Shown in pieces: positions 7,630 to 14,168 of a DNA stretch of 23,861 nucleotides. Source of the DNA: JAEUOS01 sp031423955 (GTDB lineage Bacteria > Pseudomonadota > Gammaproteobacteria > Burkholderiales > JAEUOS01); contig JANPGJ010000105.1 in the NCBI GenBank assembly GCA_031423955.1, positions 1 to 23,861 on the forward strand. The letters are read 5' to 3'. The notes beneath the pieces were generated by a model. It was not told the DNA's origin and ran no database searches. It saw nothing but the letters and a program-made list of their open reading frames with translations. A program made the position numbers and the translations under genes. The first letter of the stretch is position 1. The number at the start of each line of letters is the position of its first letter.

Positions 7630-8553
7630 TCAGGCTTCGATCTGCAGTTGGCCCGGGTCAAGCAGGAGATAGCTGGCACAGCGGCCGGCCTCCCGGTTCC
7701 CGTCGTCGCTGACGATGACGATTCGCTCCATCCCGCCGATGACGGCCGGGCTCACCCCTTCGGCCTTCGCAAGGCTGTGCAAGCCCGGCACCCTCACGCG
7801 GATCGCCGCCGACCCTGGCTCGCCGCTCCAGCGCCAGAGGTTGAAGTCGGCAGGTTCGCGGGAAGTCGGGCCACCGATCACCAGATATGCCCCCAGGGCG
7901 GGAACGTATGACAAACCACGGATGCCGTGGCCGTCAAGGTCCAGTTCATCAAGCACCGGCGCGATGCGCGGGGCTTCATCCGATTCGAAGATTGCAGAGG
8001 GGTTTTCGATGCTGGCGATGAGCGCCCGACCGTCGCGCAACGGGCTGCGGAAACCGATCAACAGTCGCTTCTGGTCGGGGCTGATTTCCAGGGCTTCGAT
8101 GTTGAGGCCGCCGTCGGCCTTGACGTCCTCCACCCGCGCTGCGACTGCCAGCACGGCATGTTGCATGGTAAGGGCCCGCTTCAATCCGCCGACAACCTTG
8201 GGATCGACCACCCGCTCGCCATCGACCCGGAACCGGACCAGCTTCTCACGGGACTTTTTCTCGTCCCCATCGTCATCGCGCGAATGCGATGTGATGCCGT
8301 AGACAAAGCCTGCCCGGTCGAGAGCCAGTCCTTCGAGATCGTCGAGATTCCAGAAGCCGCTGAACATCTGAAACAGTCCGGCGGTGAGTGCGGTGCTTTC
8401 GGTGCCGCCATCCGCGCCGATGGTGACCAGACTCAACGGGTGGCTCTTCTCGTCCTCCGCCACAAGAAATCGCCCGTCCGGCAATTGTTGTATCGCCGAC
8501 GGCTCGAAGATGCCGGTCAGGGGCTGGAAGGTCGGGCCTTGTTCGCTGGTCAC
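7630..8553 (-). CDS. DUF3616 domain protein (beta-propeller-like)
   Basis: About 307 aa. The N-terminus reads LTGIFEPSAIQQLPDGRFLVAEDEKSHPL and the body has repeated strand-turn blocks (DDLEGLALDRAGFVYGITSHS, LNIEALEISPDQKRLLIGFRSPL, IRGLSYVPALGAYLVIGG, AEGVSPAVIGGMERIVIVSDDG). These match the DUF3616 / esterase-like beta-propeller family, whose activity is unknown. No signal peptide is visible with this start. The frame is open upstream to GTG 8622 with an ATG at 8601. I chose GTG 8553 because the upstream residues (Cys/Arg-rich) do not look like the family; no start has a convincing ribosome binding site. It is transcribed away from csbD. Confidence 0.8.
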   Translation of the reverse strand: MTSEQGPTFQPLTGIFEPSAIQQLPDGRFLVAEDEKSHPLSLVTIGADGGTESTALTAGLFQMFSGFWNLDDLEGLALDRAGFVYGITSHSRDDDGDEKKSREKLVRFRVDGERVVDPKVVGGLKRALTMQHAVLAVAARVEDVKADGGLNIEALEISPDQKRLLIGFRSPLRDGRALIASIENPSAIFESDEAPRIAPVLDELDLDGHGIRGLSYVPALGAYLVIGGPTSREPADFNLWRWSGEPGSAAIRVRVPGLHSLAKAEGVSPAVIGGMERIVIVSDDGNREAGRCASYLLLDPGQLQIEA

Positions 8554-8699
8554 CCGGGCATTATGCGCGCGACCCCGGCACGGCAATCTGTGCGCGAACA
8601 TACAGACCCACACCGCACGCACGCCTACTCTGCCTGTGGGACGCCCGCAACCGGTGGGCGCTCAGGCAGATCACGCAAGCACATTTAAAGGAGCAGGCC

Positions 8700-8876
8700 A
8701 TGAACAAGGATCAAGTCAAAGGACGTGTCAAGCAGACCGAGGGCAAGGTCAAGGAAGTCGCCGGCAAGCTGGTCGGCAACGCCAAGCTGGAGCAAAAGGG
8801 CAAGACAGAAAATGCAGTCGGCAAGGTGCAGGCTGCCTATGGCGACATCAAGAGCGACATCAAGAAATCCGGCTGA
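8700..8876 (+). CDS. CsbD-family stress-response protein
   Basis: A 58-aa, very hydrophilic Lys/Gly-rich protein: MNKDQVKGRVKQTEGKVKEV, then GKLVGNAKLEQKGK and GKVQAAYGDIK, which is the CsbD pattern over its full normal length. CsbD proteins are general-stress proteins of unknown mechanism. A textbook AAAGGAG lies six bases before the ATG. The PRC-barrel gene starts 23 bp downstream, so the two probably share a transcript. Confidence 0.92.
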   Translation: MNKDQVKGRVKQTEGKVKEVAGKLVGNAKLEQKGKTENAVGKVQAAYGDIKSDIKKSG

Positions 8877-8899
8877 ACCGATTGCAACAGGAGCACGAC

Positions 8900-9343
8900 A
8901 TGAACTACGAAGAACGCGACAGCTATGGCATTTACAAGAATCTCGGACAGAAAGCACCTGGACCGGATGCGCATCACGGCCCCGGCCCCGACGTGATGGG
9001 CGCGGATACCCTGATTGGTAACGACGTGTGCGACCCCAAGGGCGAGAGCCTGGGCGACATCAAGGAGATCATGCTTGACATGCGCAGTGGCAAGGTTGGC
9101 TACGCGGTGCTGGCGTTCGGCGGTTTCATGGGCATGGGCGAGAAACTGTTCGCCGTACCGTGGACCGCACTCACACTGGATACCGGGAACAAGCGCTTCA
9201 CGCTGAACGTGGAGAAGGATCGTCTCAAGCAAGCGCCCGGTTTCAACAAGGACCACTGGCCCAACATGGCCGATCAGGCATGGGAGAACGAAGTTCAATC
9301 GTACTGGGAACCCAGGAAAAATTCGGATGTTGATGCCGGCTGA
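8900..9343 (+). CDS. PRC-barrel domain protein
   Basis: 147 aa. The PRC-barrel lies at residues ~35-110: ADTLIGNDVCDPKGESLGDIKEIMLDMRSGKVGYAVLAFGG, then KLFAVPWTALTLD and FTLNVEKDRLKQAPGFNKDHWP. Proteins of this type often sit beside CsbD or BON proteins in stress loci. AGGAG lies eight bases before the ATG. The last few residues and the stop codon fall inside repeat copy B (from 9328). The C-terminus may therefore have been rewritten by that repeat; relatives generally end near the SYW that precedes it (from memory). Confidence 0.88.
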   Translation: MNYEERDSYGIYKNLGQKAPGPDAHHGPGPDVMGADTLIGNDVCDPKGESLGDIKEIMLDMRSGKVGYAVLAFGGFMGMGEKLFAVPWTALTLDTGNKRFTLNVEKDRLKQAPGFNKDHWPNMADQAWENEVQSYWEPRKNSDVDAG

Positions 9344-9423
9344 CAACTGACCAGCAATCCGCAGCAACTCCAGTCGAAAATTGACCAGGGCAATTGACCC
9401 GACGCCGGCGCTATTGACTGCCA
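9328..9423 (+). repeat. Dispersed ~100-bp repeat, copy B (IS21-end-like)
   Basis: It begins TGTTGATGCCGGCTGACAA, almost identical to the first bases of copy C. It carries a second sub-repeat CGAAAATTGACCAGGG and then a diverged GACCCGACGCCGGCGC. It overlaps the 3' end of the PRC-barrel gene and supplies its stop codon. The 476-bp gap to the next gene holds this repeat, a tRNA-like remnant and a terminator; from about 9549 to 9819 I see nothing else. Confidence 0.6.
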
Positions 9424-9454
9424 TTCGCGCATCACGCCCGCCCGGCAGTCGGGT

Positions 9455-9499
9455 TGTTGGCACGGAGGTCCCTGGTTCGAGCCCAGGTCGACGAGCCCA
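9455..9499 (+). other. tRNA 3'-end-like remnant (T-arm only)
   Basis: CCTGG-TTCGAGC-CCAGG (9471-9487) is a perfect tRNA T-arm with a consensus 7-nt loop. It is preceded by a plausible variable-loop stretch (GGAGGTC) and followed by a short acceptor-like tail ending GCCCA. A matching 5' acceptor strand, D-arm or anticodon arm is not recognisable upstream, where repeat B lies instead. It may be the 3' stub of a tRNA disrupted by insertion, or an attachment-site remnant. It could also be chance similarity. Confidence 0.4.
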
Positions 9500-9516
9500 A
9501 TCAATCTGTTGAATTG

Positions 9517-9548
9517 AAAGGCCTTCTTTGGAAGGCCTTTTTCTTTTT
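9517..9548 (+). terminator. Rho-independent terminator
   Basis: AAAGGCCTT (9517-9525), a 6-nt loop and AAGGCCTTT (9532-9540) form a 9-bp perfect stem followed by TTCTTTTT. It lies 18 bp after the tRNA-like remnant, where a tRNA terminator would be. It could now end the csbD/PRC transcript. Confidence 0.85.
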
Positions 9549-9819
9549 CCGATCCGCTGCGGGACAACCGACGAGTCGGCATGAAGAGGTCCACGGGTCG
9601 GGATGGCGGGCCCGGCAGCGAGGAACGGCATGCCGGAACTGCAGGCCGGCATTTGTGCACGACAGATGGAACTCGCGCCAGGCGGGCTTGACTGTGGCAG
9701 GATGCAAGACCGGTTCCGCCAGGGACCGGTGGAAAGCGCGGACGAGCAAGTGACTCGGCGGCTACGAAGAAACGTTTGCGAATTGCCGTTTTCCAGGACC
9801 AACCAATGAGGCCGTCCAG

Positions 9820-10338
9820 ATGACTGACGAAACGAAAGCATGCCCGGTCTGCGGGGAAACCATAAAGGCGGTCGCAATCAAATGCCGCTTCTGCAATACC
9901 GATCTTGGCACATACGCGGCCGCCAAAGAAGTTGAAGCCGAGAAGGCGCTATTTACCGGTCATCCAGCGGTCATTTACAGCTTCTGGCAATGGATCGCTG
10001 TTGTCGTCACGCTTGGCATCGCCTACCTCTTTTACTGGTTCAAAAGCATTTCCACAACCTACGAGATTACGACGCAACGGGTTCGAATCGAGCACGGGAT
10101 TCTTTCAAAAATGAAAGAAAATGTTGAACTGTTTCGCATCGATCATTTCGATCTGCACAAACCGCTTGGAATGCGGCTTGTCGGTCAATGCATCCTTCAC
10201 TTGCGCTCGTCGGATACAAGCTTCCCGACGGTGATGATCCTTGGCATCCCGGACCTGGAGCCCCTGTCCGACAAATTGCGGGAATGCTCGCTCCGCGAAC
10301 GGTCCAGGAGGAAGGTGACCACCTTCGTCCAGGCGTGA
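9820..10338 (+). CDS. Zinc-ribbon plus bacterial PH-domain membrane protein
   Basis: 172 aa. Residues ~8-27 form a zinc ribbon (CPVCGE...CRFC). A hydrophobic segment follows at ~50-74 (WQWIAVVVTLGIAYLFYWF). Then comes a bPH_2/YdbS-like domain: STTYEITTQRVRIEHGILSK, VELFRIDHFDLHKPLGMRLVGQCILHLRS, TVMILGIPDLEPLSDKLREC. The likely location is the inner membrane with the ribbon and PH part in the cytoplasm; function is unknown. TGAGG lies nine bases before the ATG. Its codon choice is visibly AT-richer than its neighbours, and it sits between repeat copies B and C, which fits acquisition by transfer. Confidence 0.82.
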   Translation: MTDETKACPVCGETIKAVAIKCRFCNTDLGTYAAAKEVEAEKALFTGHPAVIYSFWQWIAVVVTLGIAYLFYWFKSISTTYEITTQRVRIEHGILSKMKENVELFRIDHFDLHKPLGMRLVGQCILHLRSSDTSFPTVMILGIPDLEPLSDKLRECSLRERSRRKVTTFVQA

Positions 10339-10460
10339 ACCGCGCCGGATTGCGTGCCGGCGCGCCGGCTTGAGTCAGGTCGGGATGGCGCGCCCGGTTG
10401 GTTGGCGACCGCCGTTCGCTTCAGCTTCGGCCGGCAGGATGAAATGGATTGGCTCCAATG

Positions 10461-10560
10461 TGTTGATGCCGGCTGAAAATTAACCCGCAACCCGGAGAAA
10501 TTCCGGCGACAGATTGACCAGGCCGTTTAACCCGCTTGGCGGCGCAACCGTGGCGCCCGG
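10461..10560 (+). repeat. Dispersed ~100-bp repeat, copy C (IS21-end-like)
   Basis: TGTTGATGCCGGCTGAAAATT, then ATTCCGGCGACAGATTGACC, then CCGCTTGGCGGCGCAACCGTGG. It is collinear with copy A along its whole length and with most of copy B. The 360-bp gap between the PH-domain gene and the pilin gene contains this copy, a 14-bp GC palindrome at 10356-10369 just after the stop, and nothing else I can identify. Confidence 0.6.
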
Positions 10561-10698
10561 TCTCCGATCAGGATTCAACCGGTGCAGGTGGTCAATATTC
10601 CATCGGCGCCAACACCGCGGGTTCGGCATGAAACACCCGACATGTCTCTATGGTGGTGCCGGTCGGGCCATCAGGGTGCGGTCCGGCCAACACGTTGA

Positions 10699-11076
10699 TC
10701 ACCTGCAAGTTGCCGGCATGTGTTCGGCTGGCTTCCCCTTGCAATTCCAGGTGACGGTGCCGGTGGCGGTGTTGTAGGCAGGCGTGATGGTCACAGTGGC
10801 GGCGAAACCGAGCGATGTGGCTGCGGTGCTGCCGTGAATGACGATGGTGCCATCGCGCGAGACGGCGCCGCCGGATATCCGGCCGACCGGGTTGAAGGTG
10901 AGGCCGGCGCCGGCATTCGCCGGGTCAAGCTCCGACTGGAATTTCTCGGCGATTGCGGTGCGGTAGGAACTGCCGCCGAGAATCAGCTCCGACACCTTGG
11001 CGCGCGGCGTGTAGTCGCAATAACTTGGGAAGAACACGATCCCGAGTACCGTCAGCACCACCACCACGGCGACCAT
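10699..11076 (-). CDS. Type IV pilin-like protein with damaged N-terminus
   Basis: The body is a PilA-type pilin: hydrophobic helix (MVAVVVVLTVLGIVFFPSY), then CDYTPRAKVSELILGG, a beta-rich domain and a C-terminal disulfide region (TWNCKGKPAEHMPATCR). Pilins normally begin with a short leader and G-F-T-L-I-E-L. Here the equivalent stretch reads TNTLIKM, so the cleavage glycine, Phe1 and Glu5 are all missing. An in-frame TGA lies ten codons upstream of the Met at 11076. An ATG at 11107, overlapping the upstream gene's stop, would enter this frame if one base were removed. The gene is probably a decayed or divergent pilin; exactly 11076 as start is doubtful. Confidence 0.6.
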   Translation of the reverse strand: MVAVVVVLTVLGIVFFPSYCDYTPRAKVSELILGGSSYRTAIAEKFQSELDPANAGAGLTFNPVGRISGGAVSRDGTIVIHGSTAATSLGFAATVTITPAYNTATGTVTWNCKGKPAEHMPATCR

Positions 11077-11103
11077 CTTGATCAGCGTATTGGTGCGCGC
11101 GGT

Positions 11104-11481
11104 TCATTTCGCGACCGCACCCGGTGCATCGCTCGCGCCGACGGCCGCGAGCGCGCTCTCCGGATTCGGCTGGGGCCCTGTCGAATCCGCTGCCGGGCTG
11201 CCGCTCTCCGACGCTGCGTCGCGGGACCCCGTGCCATTTGCCGGTCGCGCCGGCTGGCGCGATCGCTGGATGCGCCCCCAAAGGCGCTCGCCGAGAATCG
11301 GCAATGGCGTGAGCAAGCGGAACGTCAACCAGCCGAGTATCAGCGCGCCCAACGCGACCAGCGCCACCAGCACCACCCCCTCGGCGCCGGGATCCACACC
11401 GCAGCACAGCGTAGTACGACGTGAACGCAGGCCCGCTCCGGCTTGACGTCGCACTGCCCTGATGACGATCGCGGTGTGCAT
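11104..11481 (-). CDS. Hypothetical membrane protein next to the pilin gene
   Basis: 125 aa, not recognised. It has an Arg-rich N-terminus, one strong membrane segment at ~36-60 (VVLVALVALGALILGWLTFRLL) and a long Ser/Pro/Ala-rich tail ending DAPGAVAK. AGGA lies eight bases before the ATG at 11481. Its stop codon overlaps, as ATGA, an ATG that could be the original start of the downstream pilin, so the two may have been co-translated. It could be a pilus-accessory protein by context only. Confidence 0.5.
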   Translation of the reverse strand: MHTAIVIRAVRRQAGAGLRSRRTTLCCGVDPGAEGVVLVALVALGALILGWLTFRLLTPLPILGERLWGRIQRSRQPARPANGTGSRDAASESGSPAADSTGPQPNPESALAAVGASDAPGAVAK

Positions 11482-11724
11482 TTGCGAAATCCTTGTCGTG
11501 GGAGCGGGAAACCGGATGCTACCCGACTCACCGTCACCATCTTTGAATTTTTCTGCCGGTGCGCGAAGGCCCTCCGCGTTCGATCCGGCCGACCCTGTGC
11601 GAATCAGCGGAGTCCGGCGGCGCGATCCGGCACATCTCGCGCATCGCCTCGACAGCTTCGATAAAAGCTCGCGCGCAAAGCGTGCATATAAACAACAGCG
11701 CGCAGACCAAAATCACCCACAAAC

Positions 11725-11754
11725 TTGCGCAAGATTTTGCACCGCTTCTATACT
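11725..11754 (+). promoter_or_regulatory. Sigma-70 promoter of the histone-H1-like gene
   Basis: TTGCGC (11725-11730), 18-bp spacer, TATACT (11749-11754). This places initiation about 30 bp before the ATG at 11792, upstream of a good ribosome binding site. Confidence 0.65.
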
Positions 11755-11791
11755 CCGCTCGTGCATGTGCACATTAACCCAAGGAGTACGA

Positions 11792-11959
11792 ATGGCTACC
11801 AAGACCGCTGCGAAGAAACCTGCTGCCAAAAAACCGGCAGTGAAGAAAGTTGCCGCCAAGAAACCGGCCGCAAAGAAGCCAGCCGCTAAAAAGCCGGCCG
11901 CCAAAAAACCTGCTGCAAAAAAGCCAGCCGCTAAGAAAGCGCCGGCGAAAAAAGCCTGA
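11792..11959 (+). CDS. Histone-H1-like Lys/Ala/Pro repeat protein
   Basis: A 55-aa protein made almost wholly of KKPAA repeats (about nine units), starting MATKTAAKK and ending APAKKA. Such very basic, repetitive proteins resemble the C-terminal tail of histone H1 and bacterial AlgP or Hc1/Hc2-type DNA-binding proteins; they bind DNA non-specifically. Length in this class varies because the DNA repeat (~15-bp units) expands and contracts. AAGGAG lies five bases before the ATG. It has its own promoter and a strong terminator, so it is a single-gene unit. Confidence 0.85.
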   Translation: MATKTAAKKPAAKKPAVKKVAAKKPAAKKPAAKKPAAKKPAAKKPAAKKAPAKKA

Positions 11960-11964
11960 CGTTC

Positions 11965-11982
11965 GGCTGCCTCGCGGCAGCC
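11965..11982 (+). terminator. GC-rich hairpin after the histone-H1-like gene
   Basis: GGCTGCC-TCGC-GGCAGCC, a 7-bp stem starting 6 bp after the stop and followed by only a weak pyrimidine stretch (CGCTTTCT). It may be an mRNA-stabilising or attenuating hairpin upstream of the main terminator. Confidence 0.45.
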
Positions 11983-12023
11983 CGCTTTCTCAGAGGACAA
12001 CAGATTCGTTTCTGTTGAAATTC

Positions 12024-12057
12024 AGGGCAGTCCTTGACACCAGGGACTGCCCTTTTT
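12024..12057 (+). terminator. Rho-independent terminator of the histone-H1-like gene
   Basis: GGGCAGTCC (12025-12033), a 10-nt loop and GGACTGCCC (12044-12052) are followed by TTTTT. The stem is nine perfect pairs plus an A-T closing pair. Confidence 0.88.
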
Positions 12058-12085
12058 CATGGGCCTGTGCCGGGCCGGCCGGTGG

Positions 12086-12802
12086 TCACGCCCCTGGTTT
12101 CGCCCTGACTGTCGAACGGACTGCGGGTGGCCGCATGGACGCCGTCAGGGCAGGCGACGCGGCTGCGCAGGCAAACGAACCGGCGTCCGCCCAGCCGACG
12201 TCGCGCATCGCGTCCGCAACGCTGGCTGGCCGCAGCAACGCCTGCGCCCGCGCAAGCCAATCCGTCAACAGTTCGTTGCGCACGGCGATGCTGATGCCGT
12301 CCAAGGTGCCGTACCAGATTCTCGGGCCGACTTCCGGCCCTGCCGAAGCGGTCAACTCGTCGGCGACCTCCTGAAACCGTATCACGTTGTCGCGCACCTT
12401 TCGCAGTTCGTGCCGCAGAACCAGGCGATACAGGCAGGTATCCTCCGGGATTTCCTTCGCGATATGAACTTCCTGGGGCGCATCACCAAGCTTGATGACC
12501 GCGGTGACGCGCGCGCAGTGCAGGCCGGTGGTGGGATCTGACATCGACCGACGCGTGATTTCGATATCGACGCCACCCTTGAGCTCGGTGGCGCTCAGGA
12601 CCACCGCGCCGGGCCTGGCCGACACCAGCATTCGCAACTCGTGCACGGAAAGCTTCCGGTCGACCACCGGCTCGACCGCGGCCACCGAAACAGTCAGGGA
12701 TGACGCCGGCAGTTTTTCGCACGCCTGTTTGAACGCCGGCGTGACGTCATTCGCCGCGACCGTGGACGCCAGTGACAGAAGCAGCAGGAACAGGGTCTTC
12801 AT
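12086..12802 (-). CDS. Exported hypothetical protein with HExxH-like remnant
   Basis: 238 aa, family not recognised. ATG 12802 is chosen because it starts a clean signal peptide (MKTLFLLLLSLASTVAA, cleavage near residue 17) and has GGGAG four bases upstream; the open frame extends further but looks non-coding. The mature protein has beta-rich segments (GGVDIEITRRS, HCARVTAVIKL) and then EIPEDTCLYRLVLRHELRKVRDNVIRF. HELRK lies where zinc peptidases of the DUF922 type carry HExxH, but the second His is replaced by Lys, so metal catalysis is doubtful. Periplasmic location is inferred. It converges on the histone-H1-like gene. Confidence 0.7.
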   Translation of the reverse strand: MKTLFLLLLSLASTVAANDVTPAFKQACEKLPASSLTVSVAAVEPVVDRKLSVHELRMLVSARPGAVVLSATELKGGVDIEITRRSMSDPTTGLHCARVTAVIKLGDAPQEVHIAKEIPEDTCLYRLVLRHELRKVRDNVIRFQEVADELTASAGPEVGPRIWYGTLDGISIAVRNELLTDWLARAQALLRPASVADAMRDVGWADAGSFACAAASPALTASMRPPAVRSTVRAKPGA

Positions 12803-13028
12803 GTGACTCCCGTACGTGACCAATGCGAGGCGTTCTGAAGCGGCCGACATCGGCACGTGGCTGGCCTGACGGCAGCAAACCGGGCAGGCAACGCGCAATG
12901 TCCCAGTAGATGTGAATCACGCGCGTGGCCATTCAGGGAGGACCCGGGGCTTAAGCCGCCCTGCTCCAGCGATGGGCTCGCTGCGGATGCGCATAAGTTG
13001 AGGGACATTCAATTTCTCGGAGGCCCTC

Positions 13029-13508
13029 ATGTTTTCCAGCTCGACAATCGATACCCTGGAAGCGATTCGGCGCGTCTCCGCCGAAAACGCCCTTGCCCTG
13101 GTCAGCTCCAGCCTGGTGGAAACCGGCGAGCCGGTGGTGGTCATCGCGATGATGACCAATGCCGGGACGCGGGTGGCGCTCACACCGCTGGCCATGCTCA
13201 AGCCGACCTCGGCGTCGTATCTGAATGACGACGGCACGGTGGCCGACGCCGCGGTGCTTGCATTTGCGGAGATTCGACGCCATATCAACAGCGACCAATC
13301 GCAGGCCTGGTTCACTGAAGATGAAAACGGGCGCGTGCAAGTCGGTTTCGCCGAGCATGGCACCCGCGGCAACCCCGCCGACACCCTGCTCACCCTCCCG
13401 TGGGGCAACCCATGCAACTTGTTCGCGGATCCCGTCCGCAACCCCGATGCGTCGGCAACCCCGCGACCATTTGCGGCAACCAAACGAATCAATTCGCGCC
13501 TGCACTGA
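13029..13508 (+). CDS. Hypothetical protein
   Basis: 159 aa, not recognised. It is soluble, with no signal peptide or membrane segment. The start is supported by CGGAGG five bases before the ATG. A Val/Ala-rich beta strand (GEPVVVIAMMTNAGTRVALT) is followed by a helical part (DAAVLAFAEIRRHINSDQ) and a polar C-terminal third rich in Asn, Pro and Thr that is probably disordered. High-GC codon use fits the neighbourhood. Its role is unknown. Confidence 0.6.
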   Translation: MFSSSTIDTLEAIRRVSAENALALVSSSLVETGEPVVVIAMMTNAGTRVALTPLAMLKPTSASYLNDDGTVADAAVLAFAEIRRHINSDQSQAWFTEDENGRVQVGFAEHGTRGNPADTLLTLPWGNPCNLFADPVRNPDASATPRPFAATKRINSRLH

Positions 13509-13521
13509 TGTTCAAGTCCGT

Positions 13522-13539
13522 CCGCGGCGATCGCCGCGG
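13522..13539. repeat. 18-bp perfect GC palindrome
   Basis: CCGCGGCGATCGCCGCGG, starting 13 bp after the stop of the preceding hypothetical gene. It can form a 7-bp stem with a GATC loop. No T tract follows, so it is at best a weak terminator. Confidence 0.4.
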
Positions 13540-13579
13540 CGGCCTTCATGGCGCACTGATTCGCCTTACCAGGTAGCCA

Positions 13580-13924
13580 ATGCGCCTCCAACCCCCGAGT
13601 TCCAATCACCCATCAACGGCCCCACCGCGTTCACGGACCAGCATGACGCTCGCCCATGTGTCCTGGCTGCTGGCGGCCATGTCCGCCCTGCTGCCGGGAA
13701 TTTGCATGGCTTGGCATGTTGCCGGGACGGCAACCCGCCCGGCGGCGCTGTTCGCCGCCCTGACGGCCTCGGTATTCCCACTCATCGCCGGGGCATTTTT
13801 CACTGGCTCGTCGTTCATCGCCAGCACACTGGACGACTACCTGGTGAAGGGCATCGCGCATTTGTTTGGATTCGCGTTGTGGGCCGCCGGCCTTGGCACG
13901 GAGCTCGCGATCTTCCTCGGGTAG
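13580..13924 (+). CDS. Small hypothetical membrane protein
   Basis: 114 aa, not recognised. There are three hydrophobic segments: VSWLLAAMSALLPGICMAW, AALFAALTASVFPLIAGAFF and IAHLFGFALWAAGLGTELAIF, the last close to the C-terminus. It probably sits in the inner membrane. ATG 13580 has AGG about six bases upstream; ATG 13643 would remove a polar 21-residue Pro/Ser-rich leader and is also plausible. No family or context suggests a job. Confidence 0.45.
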   Translation: MRLQPPSSNHPSTAPPRSRTSMTLAHVSWLLAAMSALLPGICMAWHVAGTATRPAALFAALTASVFPLIAGAFFTGSSFIASTLDDYLVKGIAHLFGFALWAAGLGTELAIFLG

Positions 13925-14168
13925 ATGCCCTGGCGCTCGCCGTGCCGCTGCCGGAAAACGCGATCGGCGGCGTATTGAACAAGGCTGACGGCGCCTTATG
14001 TACGGCAACACACAGATGCAGATGCCCGATTGGGGGATAAAACCGCGATACAAACCTCAACCACCCATACCGGCGCTTGGCCGCTTTTGTGCACGGTACA
14101 GATGATTTTCCGTGCGCATCGCCGCTGCGCGCGACACACCCAATGCCTGACGCCAGGCCGGAACTTTC

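Noticed and set aside
9295..9660. Minus-strand frames reading through the IS-end-like repeat and the tRNA-like stub
   Set aside because: The peptide arises from repeat B and the T-arm (GLEPGTS is a typical spurious translation of a tRNA T-arm), not from a gene.
10356..10369. GCCGGCGCGCCGGC palindrome after the PH-domain gene, as a terminator
   Set aside because: It has no loop space and no T tract; simple GC palindromes are expected by chance in this DNA.
11811..11955. The ~15-bp tandem repeats in the KKPAA gene, as a CRISPR or minisatellite locus
   Set aside because: The units are contiguous with no spacers and encode an in-frame basic protein with proper start, promoter and terminator.
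12998..13012. TTGA-N7-TCAA upstream of the hypothetical gene at 13029, as an FNR box
   Set aside because: The spacing is one base too long for an FNR/CRP-type site, and the gene has no respiratory connection.
13225..14040. A long plus-strand frame covering the hypothetical gene, the gap and the small membrane protein
   Set aside because: It overlaps two better-supported genes in other frames; the product is Arg/Pro-rich and has no plausible start context.
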